Of a stretch of DNA of 64,000 nucleotides, positions 28,120 through 37,173 are shown piece after piece. Each line of letters starts with the position of its first letter. The stretch's first letter is position 1. The DNA lies in NCBI GenBank assembly GCA_934426255.1, contig CAKRYD010000009.1, positions 1 through 64,000 on the forward strand, in the 5' to 3' direction. The DNA comes from an uncultured Bacteroidaceae bacterium. GTDB taxonomy: Bacteria > Bacteroidota > Bacteroidia > Bacteroidales > Bacteroidaceae. Made by a program: the position numbers and the translations under genes. The notes under the pieces are model-generated. The model made no database searches, was not told where the DNA came from, and was given only the letters and a program-made list of their open reading frames with translations.

Positions 28120-28790
28120 GTTTTTGTCCTCCTATATTTGAGATACAATGTAATAAGAATGCATAGCATGGCCGGTATAACAAACTTGTCCGAGCCAAAG
28201 ACGAGCAGACATAGTGTTGCCGCAACCAATCCCAACCGTGAACTATAGCGAGTATCTTTCGCACGGATGTAGTCGTCCATGAAAATGGCCACAAACATGG
28301 CAGTCACGACAAAATCCAATCCTTTCAAATGTGAAATCAGTTTTTCACCCATTGCAGAGCCGAGCAGATAACCCATTATGCCACCCGAAATCCAATACAC
28401 GTAGTCAAACAGAGACACCAAAAACTGTTGTGTGTGTGATGTCTGATTGTTGAAGTTGACAGCGAAAGTCTCATCTGTAAGCCAGAATATTAGAAAAGGC
28501 TTTTTCCATCGTGCTCCACGATATTTGGCAAGCATAGATATGCCGTAAAACAAATGGCGTGCTCCCACTGTCAAAGCCATTGCGACTGCTCCTATAGGGT
28601 GAAATGTGCCGGCCAGTATAGTCAGGGCTATAAACTCTACAGAACCGCTGTAGATGACGGCCGCCATTAATATAGGTATCCAAATGTCATATCCCATATT
28701 GGCCGCGAGAAGTCCGTATGTGATTCCAAGGAACCAATATGCTCCCAGAACAGGTATGGATAGGCGGAAAGCTGATTTCAGATGATGCAT
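28116..28790 (-). CDS. azlC: AzlC-family branched-chain amino acid exporter subunit
   Basis: 224 aa, about six or seven membrane segments. The AzlC pattern is visible in AYWFLGITYGLLAANMGYD near residue 18, MAAVIYSGSVEFIALTILAG, and VGARHLFYGISMLAKYRG. Forms the larger part of the AzlCD exporter. The ATG at 28790 is 183 bp from the divergent superoxide reductase gene. No clear promoter box was found in its upstream region on the minus strand. Confidence 0.9.
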   Translation of the reverse strand: MHHLKSAFRLSIPVLGAYWFLGITYGLLAANMGYDIWIPILMAAVIYSGSVEFIALTILAGTFHPIGAVAMALTVGARHLFYGISMLAKYRGARWKKPFLIFWLTDETFAVNFNNQTSHTQQFLVSLFDYVYWISGGIMGYLLGSAMGEKLISHLKGLDFVVTAMFVAIFMDDYIRAKDTRYSSRLGLVAATLCLLVFGSDKFVIPAMLCILITLYLKYRRTKT

Positions 28791-28942
28791 ATTAGCTGAT
28801 AACGCCGAGTTGCATTGTTTATTGTCTTTGCGTAAAAATAAAATTCACTTGCCAACTTGTTGTTCAGAGTTGTTTGTATACGAAAGTCGGCTGTTTTAAC
28901 AATAATTAATTTGGAAACGGAATCTAATTGAATGATAATGCG

Positions 28943-28950
28943 TAAGTTTG
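28943..28950 (+). promoter_or_regulatory. -7 box of the superoxide reductase gene
   Basis: TAAGTTTG, consensus match, 23 nt before the ATG. TTTG occurs at 28910 but with a spacing (29 bp) that is too long. Confidence 0.4.
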
Positions 28951-28973
28951 TAATGAACTAAAATTTAACGATA

Positions 28974-29366
28974 ATGATAGCAAGAAATCAGATTTACCGT
29001 TGCCCGGTTTGTGGCAACGTAGTGGAAGTGGTTATCAGTGGCGGAGGTCATTTGATGTGTTGTGGCAAGCCCATGGAACTTCAAGCAGAAAACACGGTTG
29101 ATGCGGCAAAGGAAAAGCATGTTCCCGTTGTAGAGAAGATAGAAGGGGGCTACAAGGTAACGGTTGGTAGCGTAGAGCATCCGATGCTTGACAACCACTA
29201 TATTCAGTGGATAGAGCTTTTGACCAATGATGATACCGCCCTTCGTCATTATTTGAAGCCCGGTGAAAAGCCAGTGGCCATATTTCATACAAAGGCCGCA
29301 GTAGTCAAGGTGCGTGAGTACTGCAACTTGCATGGTTTGTGGACTGCCGAGCTGTTTTGGGGCTGA
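28974..29366 (+). CDS. dfx: Desulfoferrodoxin-type superoxide reductase
   Basis: 130 aa, two-iron superoxide reductase. Reduces superoxide to hydrogen peroxide in the cytoplasm of anaerobes. The N-terminal desulforedoxin site has Cys10, Cys13, Cys29 and Cys30. The catalytic site has Glu47-Lys48 and ligands His49, His69, His75, Cys117 and His120 (CNLHGLW). All expected residues are present, so it should be active. It is monocistronic, with a terminator directly after, and no rubredoxin gene is adjacent. Confidence 0.95.
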   Translation: MIARNQIYRCPVCGNVVEVVISGGGHLMCCGKPMELQAENTVDAAKEKHVPVVEKIEGGYKVTVGSVEHPMLDNHYIQWIELLTNDDTALRHYLKPGEKPVAIFHTKAAVVKVREYCNLHGLWTAELFWG

Positions 29367-29379
29367 TGCCGTAAGCAAA

Positions 29380-29416
29380 GGAGGCCATTCGCTATCAACG
29401 AATGGCCTCCATTTAT
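29380..29416 (+). terminator. Terminator after superoxide reductase
   Basis: A 12-bp perfect stem (29380-29391 with 29399-29410), 7-nt loop, followed by ATTTAT. Confidence 0.7.
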
Positions 29417-29529
29417 GATGTATGCCACAATTTAGGCAAAGGAGCATCTCTTGCATGAATTGAGACTTCATATTCCGATAAAATAGATATGAAAGATCGA
29501 AAAACTCACGCAGGATACAAAAAATATAT

Positions 29530-29537
29530 TACCTTTG
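29530..29537 (+). promoter_or_regulatory. -7 box of the tRNA-Ser gene
   Basis: TACCTTTG, consensus match, 47 nt upstream of the tRNA. Confidence 0.45.
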
Positions 29538-29584
29538 CACTGCATTGTTCGGGGTAATTCCCGATGCAAAACATATCAACCAAA

Positions 29585-29672
29585 GGAAAGATGCTCGAGT
29601 GGTTGAAGAGGCACGCCTGGAAAGCGTGTATACCCCTAAAGGGTATCGGGGGTTCGAATCCCCCTCTTTCCG
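29585..29672 (+). tRNA. tRNA-Ser (anticodon GGA)
   Basis: 88 nt. The acceptor stem pairs GGAAAGA (29585-29591) with TCTTTCC (29665-29671). The anticodon loop CTGGAAA gives GGA, reading UCC and UCU. A long variable arm (about 18 nt, with TACCC/GGGTA stem) is typical of a class II tRNA such as Ser. The T-arm is GGGGGTTCGAATCCCCC. The 3' CCA is not encoded; CA follows the discriminator G. Confidence 0.95.
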
Positions 29673-29805
29673 CAAAAGAAATCTGCTCTAAAAGAATTGG
29701 ATACAATTTATTTAGAGCAGATTTCTTATTTAGAACTGAAATTGAAGCATTTAACCGGAGTTGGCTTTTATCGGCTGCAAATGGTGCTGTTTCGATTATA
29801 AGTGC

Positions 29806-29813
29806 TAACTTTG
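29806..29813 (+). promoter_or_regulatory. -7 box directly before the membrane protein gene
   Basis: TAACTTTG ends 5 nt before ATG 29819, again predicting a leaderless or nearly leaderless transcript. No -33 box at the usual distance. Confidence 0.4.
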
Positions 29814-29818
29814 CACTT

Positions 29819-30427
29819 ATGAAAAGAATATTCCCCATATTGTTCTTTTGGATCGGTTGGCTTTGCATAGATGGCAGTTTTGTGCGAGCCCAAATACAAC
29901 CGTCGACAAGCGGTGTGACGGTTGTATCGGATACTACCGACATCGATGACAGTGTAGTATATTCCGATGAAGACAGCGATGCAACGCAGGAGATTACATC
30001 GAATAATTGGGGATTGGACTGTTTATACAACTTTAGCCCCCATTTGTTCAAATTCTTTGGCGTAAGTGCTCTTGGCATGTTTATCGCGTGTCTGATAGGC
30101 TTAGTGTTGATGGTTTTTGCTCCTGTGTTGCTAATTGCGCTCGTGTTGTATCTGCTACTTAGAAAGCGAAGCGGCAGGACAGTGAGCGCACGGCAACAAG
30201 AGGGAACTACAGTCGTGGGGAATGACACACACACATCTAATGAAAAGAAGGAAAAGGCTATTCTGCACATTGCCACCGGTGTAGGCATCAGCTTGGCTAT
30301 GTATATATTGGATATATTTGGGAGCAGTTTGGGGATGGCAATAGGTGTATTGATTGCCTGCTATGGCGTGGGCGAATTGGTGAATGCCTGCCGAGGAGGC
30401 AATCAAGGAAAAAGAAAGAATAGATGA
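29819..30427 (+). CDS. Uncharacterised membrane protein upstream of thyA
   Basis: 202 aa, not assigned to a named family. A signal-like N-terminus ([24 protein letters not shown]) is followed by an acidic, Ser/Thr/Asp-rich stretch (about 30-62). A long hydrophobic region (about 80-115) ends in a basic stop RKRSGR. A second pair of hydrophobic segments (about 145-190) precedes a basic tail. Open codons run upstream through the tRNA to 29564, but that is chance. Its stop overlaps the thyA start by 4 bp (ATGA), so it is translationally coupled to dTMP synthesis; the reason is unclear. Confidence 0.75.
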   Translation: MKRIFPILFFWIGWLCIDGSFVRAQIQPSTSGVTVVSDTTDIDDSVVYSDEDSDATQEITSNNWGLDCLYNFSPHLFKFFGVSALGMFIACLIGLVLMVFAPVLLIALVLYLLLRKRSGRTVSARQQEGTTVVGNDTHTSNEKKEKAILHIATGVGISLAMYILDIFGSSLGMAIGVLIACYGVGELVNACRGGNQGKRKNR

Positions 30428-31218
30428 AACAATATTTGGACTTGTGCCGGCGTATTTTGCGCGAAGGCATATTGAAGGAAGACAGGACGGGGACTGGTAC
30501 AATAAGCGTATTCGGCCACCAAATGCGTTTTAATCTGGATGACGGTTTTCCATTGCTGACAACGAAGAAGCTGCATCTGAAATCAATCATTTACGAGCTG
30601 TTGTGGTTTCTGCGGGGCGATACAAATGTGCACTATTTGCAGGAACATGGGGTGCGCATTTGGAATGAGTGGGCAGACGAAAATGGCGAGCTTGGACATA
30701 TCTATGGTTACCAGTGGCGTTCGTGGCCCGATTATGCGGGAGGATCGATTGACCAGATTCAACGAGCTGTAGACGATATCAGGAACCATCCCGATTCGCG
30801 CCGCATTGTTGTGAATGCCTGGAATGTGGGTGATTTGGACAATATGAACCTGCCGCCTTGCCACATGTTTTTCCAGTTTTATGTGGCCGATGGTCGATTG
30901 AGTCTTCAAATGTATCAGCGTTCGGCTGATACATTTTTAGGCGTTCCTTTCAATATTGCGTCATATGCCTTGCTGTTGCAAATGATGGCTCAGGTGACGG
31001 GGCTGAAGCCCGGCTACTTTGTTCATACCACCGGTGACACACATATCTATCGCAATCATTTGGAACAGGTGAAGTTGCAATTGGAACGTGAACCGCGGCC
31101 GTTGCCTACAATGAAGATAAATCCGGATGTAAAGGATATTTTCGATTTCAAATATGAGGATTTTGAATTGACAAACTATCATCCGTGGCCTCATATAGCA
31201 GGCAAGGTTTCGGTATAG
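30424..31218 (+). CDS. thyA: Thymidylate synthase
   Basis: 264 aa. Methylates dUMP to dTMP using methylene-tetrahydrofolate. [17 protein letters not shown] binds the dUMP phosphate near residue 21; [12 protein letters not shown] contains the catalytic cysteine at about 146; [20 protein letters not shown] is the conserved substrate block. Length matches the E. coli enzyme. folA follows after 10 bp, so the folate oxidised here can be re-reduced by the neighbouring product. Confidence 0.97.
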   Translation: MKQYLDLCRRILREGILKEDRTGTGTISVFGHQMRFNLDDGFPLLTTKKLHLKSIIYELLWFLRGDTNVHYLQEHGVRIWNEWADENGELGHIYGYQWRSWPDYAGGSIDQIQRAVDDIRNHPDSRRIVVNAWNVGDLDNMNLPPCHMFFQFYVADGRLSLQMYQRSADTFLGVPFNIASYALLLQMMAQVTGLKPGYFVHTTGDTHIYRNHLEQVKLQLEREPRPLPTMKINPDVKDIFDFKYEDFELTNYHPWPHIAGKVSV

Positions 31219-31228
31219 TAATAGCGCT

Positions 31229-31726
31229 ATGGAGCATAAGATTAATATAATTGTGTGCATTGCCCGAAACAATGCCATTGGTAAAGACAACAGGTTACTC
31301 TACCGTTTAAGAGACGACTTGAGGCGTTTCAAGGCCTTGACGACAGGACACACAGTGCTGATGGGGCGGCATACTTTTGAGTCGTTGCCCAAAGGAGCAT
31401 TGCCCAATCGGCGCAACATCGTGCTGACGACGCAAGAACTCCAGTGGCCGCAAACTGAGACTTATGCTTCTATGCAAGAGGCGTTGGAACATTGCAGACC
31501 GGACGAAGAAATATTCGTTATCGGTGGCAGCTCTGTTTATAATGAAGCATTGCCGTTGGCGCAAACTTTGTACTTGACGGAGGTTGATGACATTCCGGAA
31601 TCTGCCGATACGTTTTTCCCCACTATTGACAAGACCGAGTGGAATGAGACCGAAAGGCAATGCCATCAGTCGGATGAACACAATGAAAAGCCTTTCAGCT
31701 TTGTTGTACTCAAAAGAAAAGCATAA
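31229..31726 (+). CDS. folA: Dihydrofolate reductase
   Basis: 165 aa. Reduces dihydrofolate with NADPH. Conserved blocks are INIIVCIARNNAIGKDN, TVLMGRHTFESLPKG (NADPH site), and FVIGGSSVYNEALPLA. Catalytic acid is Asp30 in LRDDLRRF. The loop before it, usually L-[LP]-W-x-L-P-A-D, reads LLYRLRDD: the near-invariant Trp is Tyr and the Pro-Ala is Arg-Asp. These are at the folate and antifolate contact surface, so kinetic or drug response may differ. It follows thyA in the same direction. Confidence 0.93.
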   Translation: MEHKINIIVCIARNNAIGKDNRLLYRLRDDLRRFKALTTGHTVLMGRHTFESLPKGALPNRRNIVLTTQELQWPQTETYASMQEALEHCRPDEEIFVIGGSSVYNEALPLAQTLYLTEVDDIPESADTFFPTIDKTEWNETERQCHQSDEHNEKPFSFVVLKRKA

Positions 31727-31869
31727 GCATAGAAGTGAATGGATAAATCGGAAAACTTTTAGGTGGGAAACAAAATATAAGCAAATGATTATTAGTTATA
31801 TGGTGCTTTGAAATGGAAAACTTTCAAAGAAAATCGCTCGAAAAACTTTTCCGTATTGAAAATTTACAT

Positions 31870-31877
31870 TACTTTTG
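31870..31877 (+). promoter_or_regulatory. -7 box upstream of the cobalamin riboswitch
   Basis: TACTTTTG matches the -7 consensus and lies just before the start of the riboswitch fold. Confidence 0.5.
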
Positions 31878-31884
31878 CATGCAG

Positions 31885-32045
31885 TTCATAGGTTCATGCT
31901 GAGGCATGATAAAAGGGAATCCGGTGTAAATCCGGAGCTATACCCGTAGCTGTGAGTTCAAGCATGGAGGTTGTATAAACGCCACTGGTCAATACCGGGA
32001 AGGCACAACCTTTCGGAACAAGTCAGAAGACCTGCCATGGACAAT
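31885..32045 (+). promoter_or_regulatory. Cobalamin riboswitch
   Basis: Conserved B12-riboswitch blocks occur in order: AAAAGGGAATCCGGTGTAAA near 31911, GGAGCTATACCCGTAGCTGTGA near 31934 (shown here only by its ends: GGAGC and CTGTGA), GCCACTG at 31981, GGGAAGGC at 31998, and the B12 box AAGTCAGAAGACCTGCC ending at 32036. It lies about 145 nt upstream of nrdD. Binding of adenosylcobalamin is expected to switch the downstream genes off. The remaining leader (32046-32190) probably holds the expression platform; a unique terminator hairpin was not obvious. Confidence 0.93.
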
Positions 32046-32190
32046 AGATTTTACAGAGCTTTCGGGAACAAAAGCGGTAAAAGCGCCATTCATATCATCG
32101 GCATATACGTGCCGGTTCTTGTATTCGCGTTTCCGTGTTGTACGTTCGAAGGCTTCTGCTAACGGCAAAAACATTCAAAGCATTGAAATA

Positions 32191-34314
32191 ATGAGTGCAA
32201 GTATCTTTATCGTCAAGAGAGACGGAAAACGCGAATCGTTTTCCATTGAAAAAATCAAGAACGCCATCAGAAAGGCATTCTTGTCGGTAGGAAGTTATGC
32301 CACCGAAGAAGATCTCACAAGTATATTATCACGTGTAGTTATCCAAAATGGAATGTCTGTTGAGGAAATTCAAAACCAGATTGAAATTTCACTCATGGCC
32401 GATCGCTATTTCAAGGTAGCTAAATCCTATATGCTTTATCGTCAAAGGCATACGGAAGATCGTGAAACCCGTGACCACTTGCAGTTTTTGATTGACTATT
32501 GTGCGGCTGCCAATCCGGCCACCGGCAGTAAATTTGATGCTAATGCCAATGTGGAACAGAAAAACATTGCGACGCTTATCGGTGAGTTGCCGAAGAAAAG
32601 CTTTATTCGCCTGAATCGCCGTCTGCTAACCGACAGAATCAAGGAAATGTATGGCAAGGAAACCGCAGACAAATATCTGCGTTTGCTGCAGCATCATTTT
32701 ATCTATAAAAATGATGAGACCAATTTGGCCAACTATTGTGCCAGTATTACGATGTATCCCTGGTTGCTTTCCGGTACATTAGCCATTGGCGGCAACTCGA
32801 CAGCACCGACTAATTTGAAATCGTTTTGCGGTGGATTTGTCAACATGGTATTCATCGTGTCAAGTATGCTTAGCGGAGCTTGTGCTACCCCTGAATTTCT
32901 GATGTATCTCAATTATTTCATCGCCAAAGAATATGGAGAGGATTATTATCTGCATTCCGAAAAGATTGTGGACTTGTCTATGAAGCAACGTAGCATAGAC
33001 AAGATTATCACCGACTGTTTTGAACAGATAGTTTATTCAATCAATCAGCCGACCGGCGCACGGAATTTTCAAGCTGTATTCTGGAATATATCCTACTATG
33101 ATAAACACTACTTTGAAAGTTTGTTTGGTGAGTTTCGGTTCCCTGATGGCAGTAAACCTCAATGGGGGTCTTTGAGCTGGCTGCAAAAGCGGTTTATGAA
33201 ATGGTTTAATAAGGAGCGGACGAAGACGGTGCTTACCTTTCCCGTGGAAACCATGGCACTCCTTACGGAAAACGGTGATGTAAAAGATCGGGAATATGGC
33301 GATTGGACAGCTCAGATGTATTCGGAAGGACACTCGTTCTTTACATATATGAGTGATAATGCCGATTCGTTGAGTAGCTGCTGTCGTCTGCGCAATGAAA
33401 TTCAAGACAACGGATTCAGTTACACATTAGGTGCCGGTGGGGTCTCGACTGGTTCAAAGAGCGTGCTTACCATCAATTTGAATCGCTGCATTCAAGAAGC
33501 AGCGCGCCGCAATGAGCCCTATCTTGATTTCCTTTCCGATATCGTAGACCTTACTCATAAGGTACAATTGGCCTATAATGAAAATTTGAAAGCCTTGGCA
33601 TCGAAAGGCATGTTGCCGCTGTTTGATGCCGGTTATATTAACATCAAGCGGCAGTATCTTACTATTGGTGTCAACGGCTTGGTAGAGGCTGCCGAGTTTT
33701 TAGGCATTCCCATTAATGACAATCCCAAATATGCAGAGTTTGTGCAAAGTGTGTTGGGACTTATAGAAAAGTACAACAAGCAATATCGTTCAAAGGACAT
33801 ATTGTTTAATTGTGAAATGATTCCGGCTGAAAATGTCGGGGTGAAACATGCGAAATGGGACAGCGAAGATGGGTATAAGGTTGCTCGTGACTGTTACAAC
33901 AGCTACTTTTATGTTGTAGAAGATGAATCGCTCAACTTGATAGATAAATTCCGATTGCACGGCCGTAAGTACATTGAGCATTTGACCGGTGGGTCGGCTC
34001 TGCATGCCAATTTGGAAGAACATTTGAGTAAGGCGCAGTATCGGCAGTTGCTCCGAATAGCAGCAATAGAAGGCTGCAATTACTTTACATTCAATATACC
34101 CAATACAATTTGCAATGATTGCGGGCATATTGACAAACGCTATCTGAAAGAATGTCCCGAATGCCATAGTAAAAACATAGACTATATGACTCGTATCATC
34201 GGGTATATGAAACGTATCAGCAATTTCTCTTTGCCTCGGCAGTCTGAGGCAGCGAAAAGGTATTATGCTCCTGCTGAAAATATTTTTGGAAGCAACGAAA
34301 GAAACAATGCTTAA
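32191..34314 (+). CDS. nrdD: Anaerobic (class III) ribonucleoside-triphosphate reductase
   Basis: 707 aa. Reduces ribonucleotides to deoxyribonucleotides without oxygen using a glycyl radical. An ATP-cone at the N-terminus (KRDGKRESFSIEKIKNAIRKAF) is the allosteric region. At the C-terminus CNDCGHIDKRYLKECPEC forms the zinc site, and RIIGYMKR carries the radical Gly. Codons are open to 32119 within the leader, but ATG 32191 precedes the ATP-cone as in homologues. It overlaps nrdG by 8 bp and is under the cobalamin riboswitch. Confidence 0.96.
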   Translation: MSASIFIVKRDGKRESFSIEKIKNAIRKAFLSVGSYATEEDLTSILSRVVIQNGMSVEEIQNQIEISLMADRYFKVAKSYMLYRQRHTEDRETRDHLQFLIDYCAAANPATGSKFDANANVEQKNIATLIGELPKKSFIRLNRRLLTDRIKEMYGKETADKYLRLLQHHFIYKNDETNLANYCASITMYPWLLSGTLAIGGNSTAPTNLKSFCGGFVNMVFIVSSMLSGACATPEFLMYLNYFIAKEYGEDYYLHSEKIVDLSMKQRSIDKIITDCFEQIVYSINQPTGARNFQAVFWNISYYDKHYFESLFGEFRFPDGSKPQWGSLSWLQKRFMKWFNKERTKTVLTFPVETMALLTENGDVKDREYGDWTAQMYSEGHSFFTYMSDNADSLSSCCRLRNEIQDNGFSYTLGAGGVSTGSKSVLTINLNRCIQEAARRNEPYLDFLSDIVDLTHKVQLAYNENLKALASKGMLPLFDAGYINIKRQYLTIGVNGLVEAAEFLGIPINDNPKYAEFVQSVLGLIEKYNKQYRSKDILFNCEMIPAENVGVKHAKWDSEDGYKVARDCYNSYFYVVEDESLNLIDKFRLHGRKYIEHLTGGSALHANLEEHLSKAQYRQLLRIAAIEGCNYFTFNIPNTICNDCGHIDKRYLKECPECHSKNIDYMTRIIGYMKRISNFSLPRQSEAAKRYYAPAENIFGSNERNNA

Positions 34315-34774
34315 ATTCTATAACTACGACATTGTATTTCAGGAAATACCCGATGAAACGACATTGGCCGTCAATATTTGCAACTGCCCCAACCACTGTG
34401 CCGGTTGCCATAGCCCACATTTGTGGAAAGACGAGGGCACTCCATTGACAACCGATGGCATGGATATACTGATAAAGCAATATGAGGGTTTAATTACCTG
34501 TGTGTGTTTCATGGGCGGTGATGCCGAGCCCGAGCAGATTAACCGTTTCGCATCATATCTGCGAATCAACTATCCTACGTTGAAGACTGCTTGGTATTCT
34601 GGACGCGACGTGCTGTCCGTTGCTATCGACAAGAACAATTTTGATTTCATTAAAACAGGACATTACGAAGAGAGTTTGGGCGGATTAAAGTCTTTGAATA
34701 CCAACCAAAGGCTGTATAAGATTTTACCTGACGGTAGTCAAGAAGATATTACATCCATGTTTTGGAAACAATGA
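34307..34774 (+). CDS. nrdG: Anaerobic ribonucleotide reductase activase (radical SAM)
   Basis: 155 aa. Generates the glycyl radical on NrdD using SAM and a 4Fe-4S cluster. The cluster motif C-x3-C-x2-C is Cys27, Cys31 and Cys34 in CPNHCAGCH; MGGDAEP is the SAM-binding glycine block. The ATG lies inside the last codons of nrdD (ATGCTTAA), so translation is coupled. A hairpin terminator follows. Confidence 0.95.
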   Translation: MLKFYNYDIVFQEIPDETTLAVNICNCPNHCAGCHSPHLWKDEGTPLTTDGMDILIKQYEGLITCVCFMGGDAEPEQINRFASYLRINYPTLKTAWYSGRDVLSVAIDKNNFDFIKTGHYEESLGGLKSLNTNQRLYKILPDGSQEDITSMFWKQ

Positions 34775-34784
34775 AAGAACAGGG

Positions 34785-34827
34785 CAACGCCGACAATCTC
34801 CACTATCGGTGTTGACCTTTTCTTTTC
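34785..34827 (+). terminator. Terminator of nrdDG
   Basis: Stem CAACGCCGA (34785-34793) with TCGGTGTTG (34806-34814), G-U tolerant, then ACCTTTTCTTTT. Confidence 0.65.
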
Positions 34828-34916
34828 CTAAGCAGCAGAAAGGCAGGTGTCATTTTCTATGGATTAGGTTATGACACGCCTTTCTTGTTTTTCTTGCTTT
34901 CTTTTTTTGAAAAAAT

Positions 34917-34927
34917 CCCCCCCCCCC
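34917..34927. repeat. Poly-C tract (11 C) next to a promoter
   Basis: Eleven consecutive C, the longest C/G homopolymer noticed in the window, ending 3 bp before the CTTG -33-like element of the first fasciclin gene. Such tracts are prone to slippage during replication. Confidence 0.85.
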
Positions 34928-34930
34928 TTA

Positions 34931-34962
34931 CTTGCATGATTGAAATGTTCTCTGTACATTTG
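34931..34962 (+). promoter_or_regulatory. Promoter of fasciclin lipoprotein gene 1
   Basis: CTTG (34931-34934), 20-bp spacer, TACATTTG (34955-34962). The predicted start is about 41 nt before ATG 35009. Confidence 0.55.
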
Positions 34963-35008
34963 CAAGCGAGAGTAGAAATGAAGCATAATTTTAAAACATA
35001 ACAAACTG

Positions 35009-37057
35009 ATGAAAATCAAAAGACTCTTTATTGTTGCATTAGGCCTGTTGGCTTTAATGACAAGCTGCCGCGACGAAGTGGACGATAGTGATTTGTATAC
35101 ATTCACAGGGGAAACGGCTTATGGATTCCTTGCCGATTCAAAGGACTTTACCGATTTTGCTTACATCCTGTCAAAGGTGAAGCTTAGTGAAAAATCAACA
35201 TCTACAATTTCTGAATTGCTTTCGGCACGAGGAAATTATACGGTGTTTGCTCCTTCCAATGAAGCTATTGGACATTACCTTGATTCTCTCTACAACACCA
35301 AAGGATACGACATTACGCAGATTCCCGATTCAACTGCAGAGTCTATAGCCAAGAACAGCATTATCGATAACAAGGATGGCAATCCCTATCTCTCCACCGA
35401 CTTTGTAGTGGGAGCGTTGGGGACCACTAATATGAACAGCCGTTATATTCAAATTGATTATGCCAACGAGGCGGATGGGAAATTGATAACCCGTGTAAAT
35501 ACCAATTCAAAGATAATTACTCCCGACAACGAAGTTTATAATGGTGTTGTCCATACCATCGATCATGTCATTGACATGAGCAGTTCTACGTTGCCCGATC
35601 TTATCAAAAGAACAGACAATCTGCGCATATTCGCAAAATTATTGGAACTGACGGGATGGGCCGACTCTATGCTTGAATATATTGACCGTTATTATGAAGA
35701 AAATCATCCTGTAATGGGTAATATAGACAAGGGAGGTAGTTATGCCGAAGGTGAAATGGGACCTACTCCCGAGCACCGTTTTATAGGCTATACGGCTTTT
35801 GTGGAAACCGACAGCGTGTTTGAAGCGCAATGGGGCATTCCTGCGCCAAAGATCGTAGGTGGGAATGTCGAGAATTATGATGAAATTATCCCCGAAATCA
35901 TTGAAAAATGCAAAGAAGCCTATCCTAATGCTACGAGCGAGGATCTCAAGAGCCAGGACAATGCAGTCAACCAGTTCGTATCATATCATCTATTGCCTAT
36001 GCGTATCATATTTAATAAGCTTGTTGTTCACAAGACCGAAATCGGATATGCATGGAAGAGTCCGGAAAATCTCACTATAGATTGTTGGGAATACTATGAG
36101 ACGATGGGTAAACCACGCCGTTTGCTCAAGCTGACCGAAGGTTCACAAACCGAAGGCAAACGCATTAACCGTCATGCCACGTATGACAATGGGTTCTATG
36201 GCAACTATCGCGAAACATCGTGTGACAGGAAAGGCGCACGAGTTTACGAAAGCAACGGGAACTTGGTGACAAATGCGCTTAATGGTTTCTATTACCCCAT
36301 TGACGAAGTGCTGGTCTATGATAATGATGTTCCCAACAAGGTTTTGAACGAGCGCCTGCGTTTTGACTTTTCGGCCATTTGTCCCGATTTGATGACCAAT
36401 GGTATCCGTCAAATGAATCAAGACGATCCTTGGATACCCATTCCTCAAGGTTACTTGAAGAACTGGTGGTATACAGAAGATACCTATTGGCGTTATGCTC
36501 CTTATTACAATACAAGCATCGACAATTATCAATGTGATGAGATCAATATCCTTGGGCAATACGATTTTACTTTCAAGTTGCCACCGGTACCTTATGCAGG
36601 AACATGGGAGTTCCGCATCTGTGCTCCGGAAGTGCAACACTTCGGGATGTTCCAACCCTACATAGGAACTGACCGCAACAATTTGTCCCCGATTGGATTG
36701 CCGCTTGACTTCCGCTTGCCTTCGAGCAATCCCACCATAGGCTGGAAGGCCGATACCAATGATTTGGATGAAAACAGGGAAATAGACAAGGATATGCGCA
36801 ATCACGGTTATATGAAAAACATCATGCACGACGGGCATACCAGCGGAAGTGCTGTGAGCTTGCCACTGCGTGCCGTACAGGGAGATTATATCAGGTTGAG
36901 AAAAATATTGTGGAGCGGATATATGTCACCCGATGAAACCTACTATGTGCGTTTCAAGTCTGTATTGGAAAACACCCGTACCTGCTGTATGCTTGATTTC
37001 TTTGAAATAGTTCCGAAGTCAGTCTACAACGGAGCCACGGAAGAAGATCCATGGTGA
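35009..37057 (+). CDS. Fasciclin-domain surface lipoprotein 1
   Basis: 682 aa. Signal peptide with lipobox LMTSC (Cys20), followed by RDEVDDSD, an acidic stretch like the Bacteroidetes lipoprotein export signal, so surface display is likely. A fasciclin (FAS1) domain spans about 30-200 (GNYTVFAPSNEAI, then NGVVHTIDHVIDM). A second, interrupted FAS1-like region follows (AFVETDSVFEAQW ... VSYHLLPMRII). The C-terminal 200 residues are beta-rich (GTWEFRICAPEVQHFGMFQ) and unassigned. FAS1 domains mediate adhesion; ligand unknown. The gene has its own promoter and terminator and a near-copy downstream. Confidence 0.82.
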   Translation: MKIKRLFIVALGLLALMTSCRDEVDDSDLYTFTGETAYGFLADSKDFTDFAYILSKVKLSEKSTSTISELLSARGNYTVFAPSNEAIGHYLDSLYNTKGYDITQIPDSTAESIAKNSIIDNKDGNPYLSTDFVVGALGTTNMNSRYIQIDYANEADGKLITRVNTNSKIITPDNEVYNGVVHTIDHVIDMSSSTLPDLIKRTDNLRIFAKLLELTGWADSMLEYIDRYYEENHPVMGNIDKGGSYAEGEMGPTPEHRFIGYTAFVETDSVFEAQWGIPAPKIVGGNVENYDEIIPEIIEKCKEAYPNATSEDLKSQDNAVNQFVSYHLLPMRIIFNKLVVHKTEIGYAWKSPENLTIDCWEYYETMGKPRRLLKLTEGSQTEGKRINRHATYDNGFYGNYRETSCDRKGARVYESNGNLVTNALNGFYYPIDEVLVYDNDVPNKVLNERLRFDFSAICPDLMTNGIRQMNQDDPWIPIPQGYLKNWWYTEDTYWRYAPYYNTSIDNYQCDEINILGQYDFTFKLPPVPYAGTWEFRICAPEVQHFGMFQPYIGTDRNNLSPIGLPLDFRLPSSNPTIGWKADTNDLDENREIDKDMRNHGYMKNIMHDGHTSGSAVSLPLRAVQGDYIRLRKILWSGYMSPDETYYVRFKSVLENTRTCCMLDFFEIVPKSVYNGATEEDPW

Positions 37058-37077
37058 TTCCTCTATCTGCATAGGCT

Positions 37078-37112
37078 AAGGGGTATGTCTGAGCAAAAGG
37101 CATACCCCTTTG
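37078..37112 (+). terminator. Terminator between the fasciclin paralogues
   Basis: 10-bp stem AAGGGGTATG (37078-37087) with CATACCCCTT (37101-37110), ending in T residues. Confidence 0.7.
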
Positions 37113-37173
37113 TCGTACCCGTTAAAAAAACACAAATTTTATTGGCCTGCTATGAATTAGTCCGATTAAGGCT

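Noticed and set aside
27680..28294. 204-codon minus-strand open frame
   Set aside because: It is an out-of-frame shadow of azlD and azlC, which have clear family motifs.
29564..29818. Extended start of the membrane protein gene through the tRNA
   Set aside because: The frame crosses tRNA-Ser; a -7 box and signal peptide place the start at 29819.
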